Shown in pieces: positions 63,940 to 64,000 of a DNA stretch of 64,000 bases. Under the pieces are notes generated by a model that saw nothing but the letters and a program-made list of their open reading frames with translations, made no database searches and was not told the DNA's origin. Within the stretch, counting starts at the first letter, position 1. The number at the start of each line of letters is the position of its first letter. The stretch is from an uncultured Planctomycetaceae bacterium (GTDB lineage: Bacteria > Planctomycetota > Planctomycetia > Pirellulales > Pirellulaceae): the NCBI GenBank assembly GCA_937862885.1, contig CALMEE010000010.1, forward strand, positions 1 to 64,000, read 5' to 3'. The translations under genes and the position numbers were made by a program.

Positions 63940-64000
63940 GCCGCTAATTCTCGGGTCTTCAGACTGAAGTAGGCCAGGATCGAAACGCCAAAGCAAAAGG
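63936..64000 (-). CDS. C-terminal end of an upstream gene, possible ABC-2 permease (partial)
   Basis: Only the last ~20 codons are in the window. Read on the minus strand, the frame gives FCFGVSILAYFSLKTRELAA then TGA at 63936-63938. A hydrophobic stretch followed by a short basic/charged tail is the usual end of an ABC-2 permease. The TGA overlaps the ATG at 63937-63939 (ATGA), which implies translational coupling to the large planctomycete protein. Identity is a guess from 20 residues. Confidence 0.4.
   Translation of the reverse strand, partial: FCFGVSILAYFSLKTRELAA

Overview
The window looks like chromosomal DNA from a planctomycete, most likely of the Pirellulales. The evidence is a DUF6690-type protein next to dnaA, a giant PVC-type cytochrome c with a beta-propeller, a fused PilM/PilN-like protein followed by large family-restricted membrane proteins, a HAF-repeat protein, a secreted sialidase, and several TTG/GTG starts with weak Shine-Dalgarno signals. 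No rRNA, tRNA or CRISPR array was found.

Layout. 0.3-9.4 kb holds mostly exported or metabolic genes on the plus strand: an S9 peptidase, a cytochrome P450, a BNR sialidase, a convergent leucine-rich-repeat lipoprotein, a small Cys-containing exported protein and a DUF6690 protein. dnaA follows at 9.8-11.4 kb and an antisense HAF-repeat protein at 11.7-12.8 kb. 12.8-14.3 kb is gene-poor. 14.3-23.1 kb is a defence/accessory block on the minus strand: HTH gene, hsdM, fic, orf149, hsdS, RAYT transposase, hsdR. hsdM, fic, orf149 and hsdS are joined by ATGA stop/start overlaps. REP-type inverted repeats surround the RAYT and occur again upstream of hsdM. The hsdS gene carries three perfect 12-bp repeats encoding the TAEL-type spacer between its two DNA-recognition domains.

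23.6-34.1 kb carries metabolic and regulatory genes: xylose isomerase, a short-chain dehydrogenase, a small lipoprotein, an HTTM membrane protein, a GH57 glucanotransferase/amylase, a GAF-AAA+-Fis regulator and FabI. 34.6-41.1 kb holds two paralogous single-span membrane proteins, two adjacent dynamin/Era-like GTPases and two DinB-fold proteins. 41.2-48.2 kb is a minus-strand group: PHA-system protein, small Cse60-like protein, the 1662-residue cytochrome, pterin carbinolamine dehydratase and an HD hydrolase. 48.6-53.7 kb holds a TPR protein and an M1 metallopeptidase. 53.9-60.5 kb is a three-gene operon starting with fused PilM/PilN-like protein and ending at a clear terminator. The right edge has a glycosyltransferase, a large planctomycete-type membrane-anchored protein and the last residues of a probable ABC permease.

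The most unusual stretch is the type I restriction locus. It combines a Fic enzyme and an unrecognised 149-residue protein in translational coupling, a phased array of GATACACAAA motifs at the fic/orf149 junction, a recombination-prone specificity spacer, and a RAYT/REP insertion between hsdS and hsdR. The paired GTPases, the paralogous membrane pair and the PilM-fusion operon are secondary candidates for undescribed systems. All functions are inferred from motifs read by eye; no database search was run.
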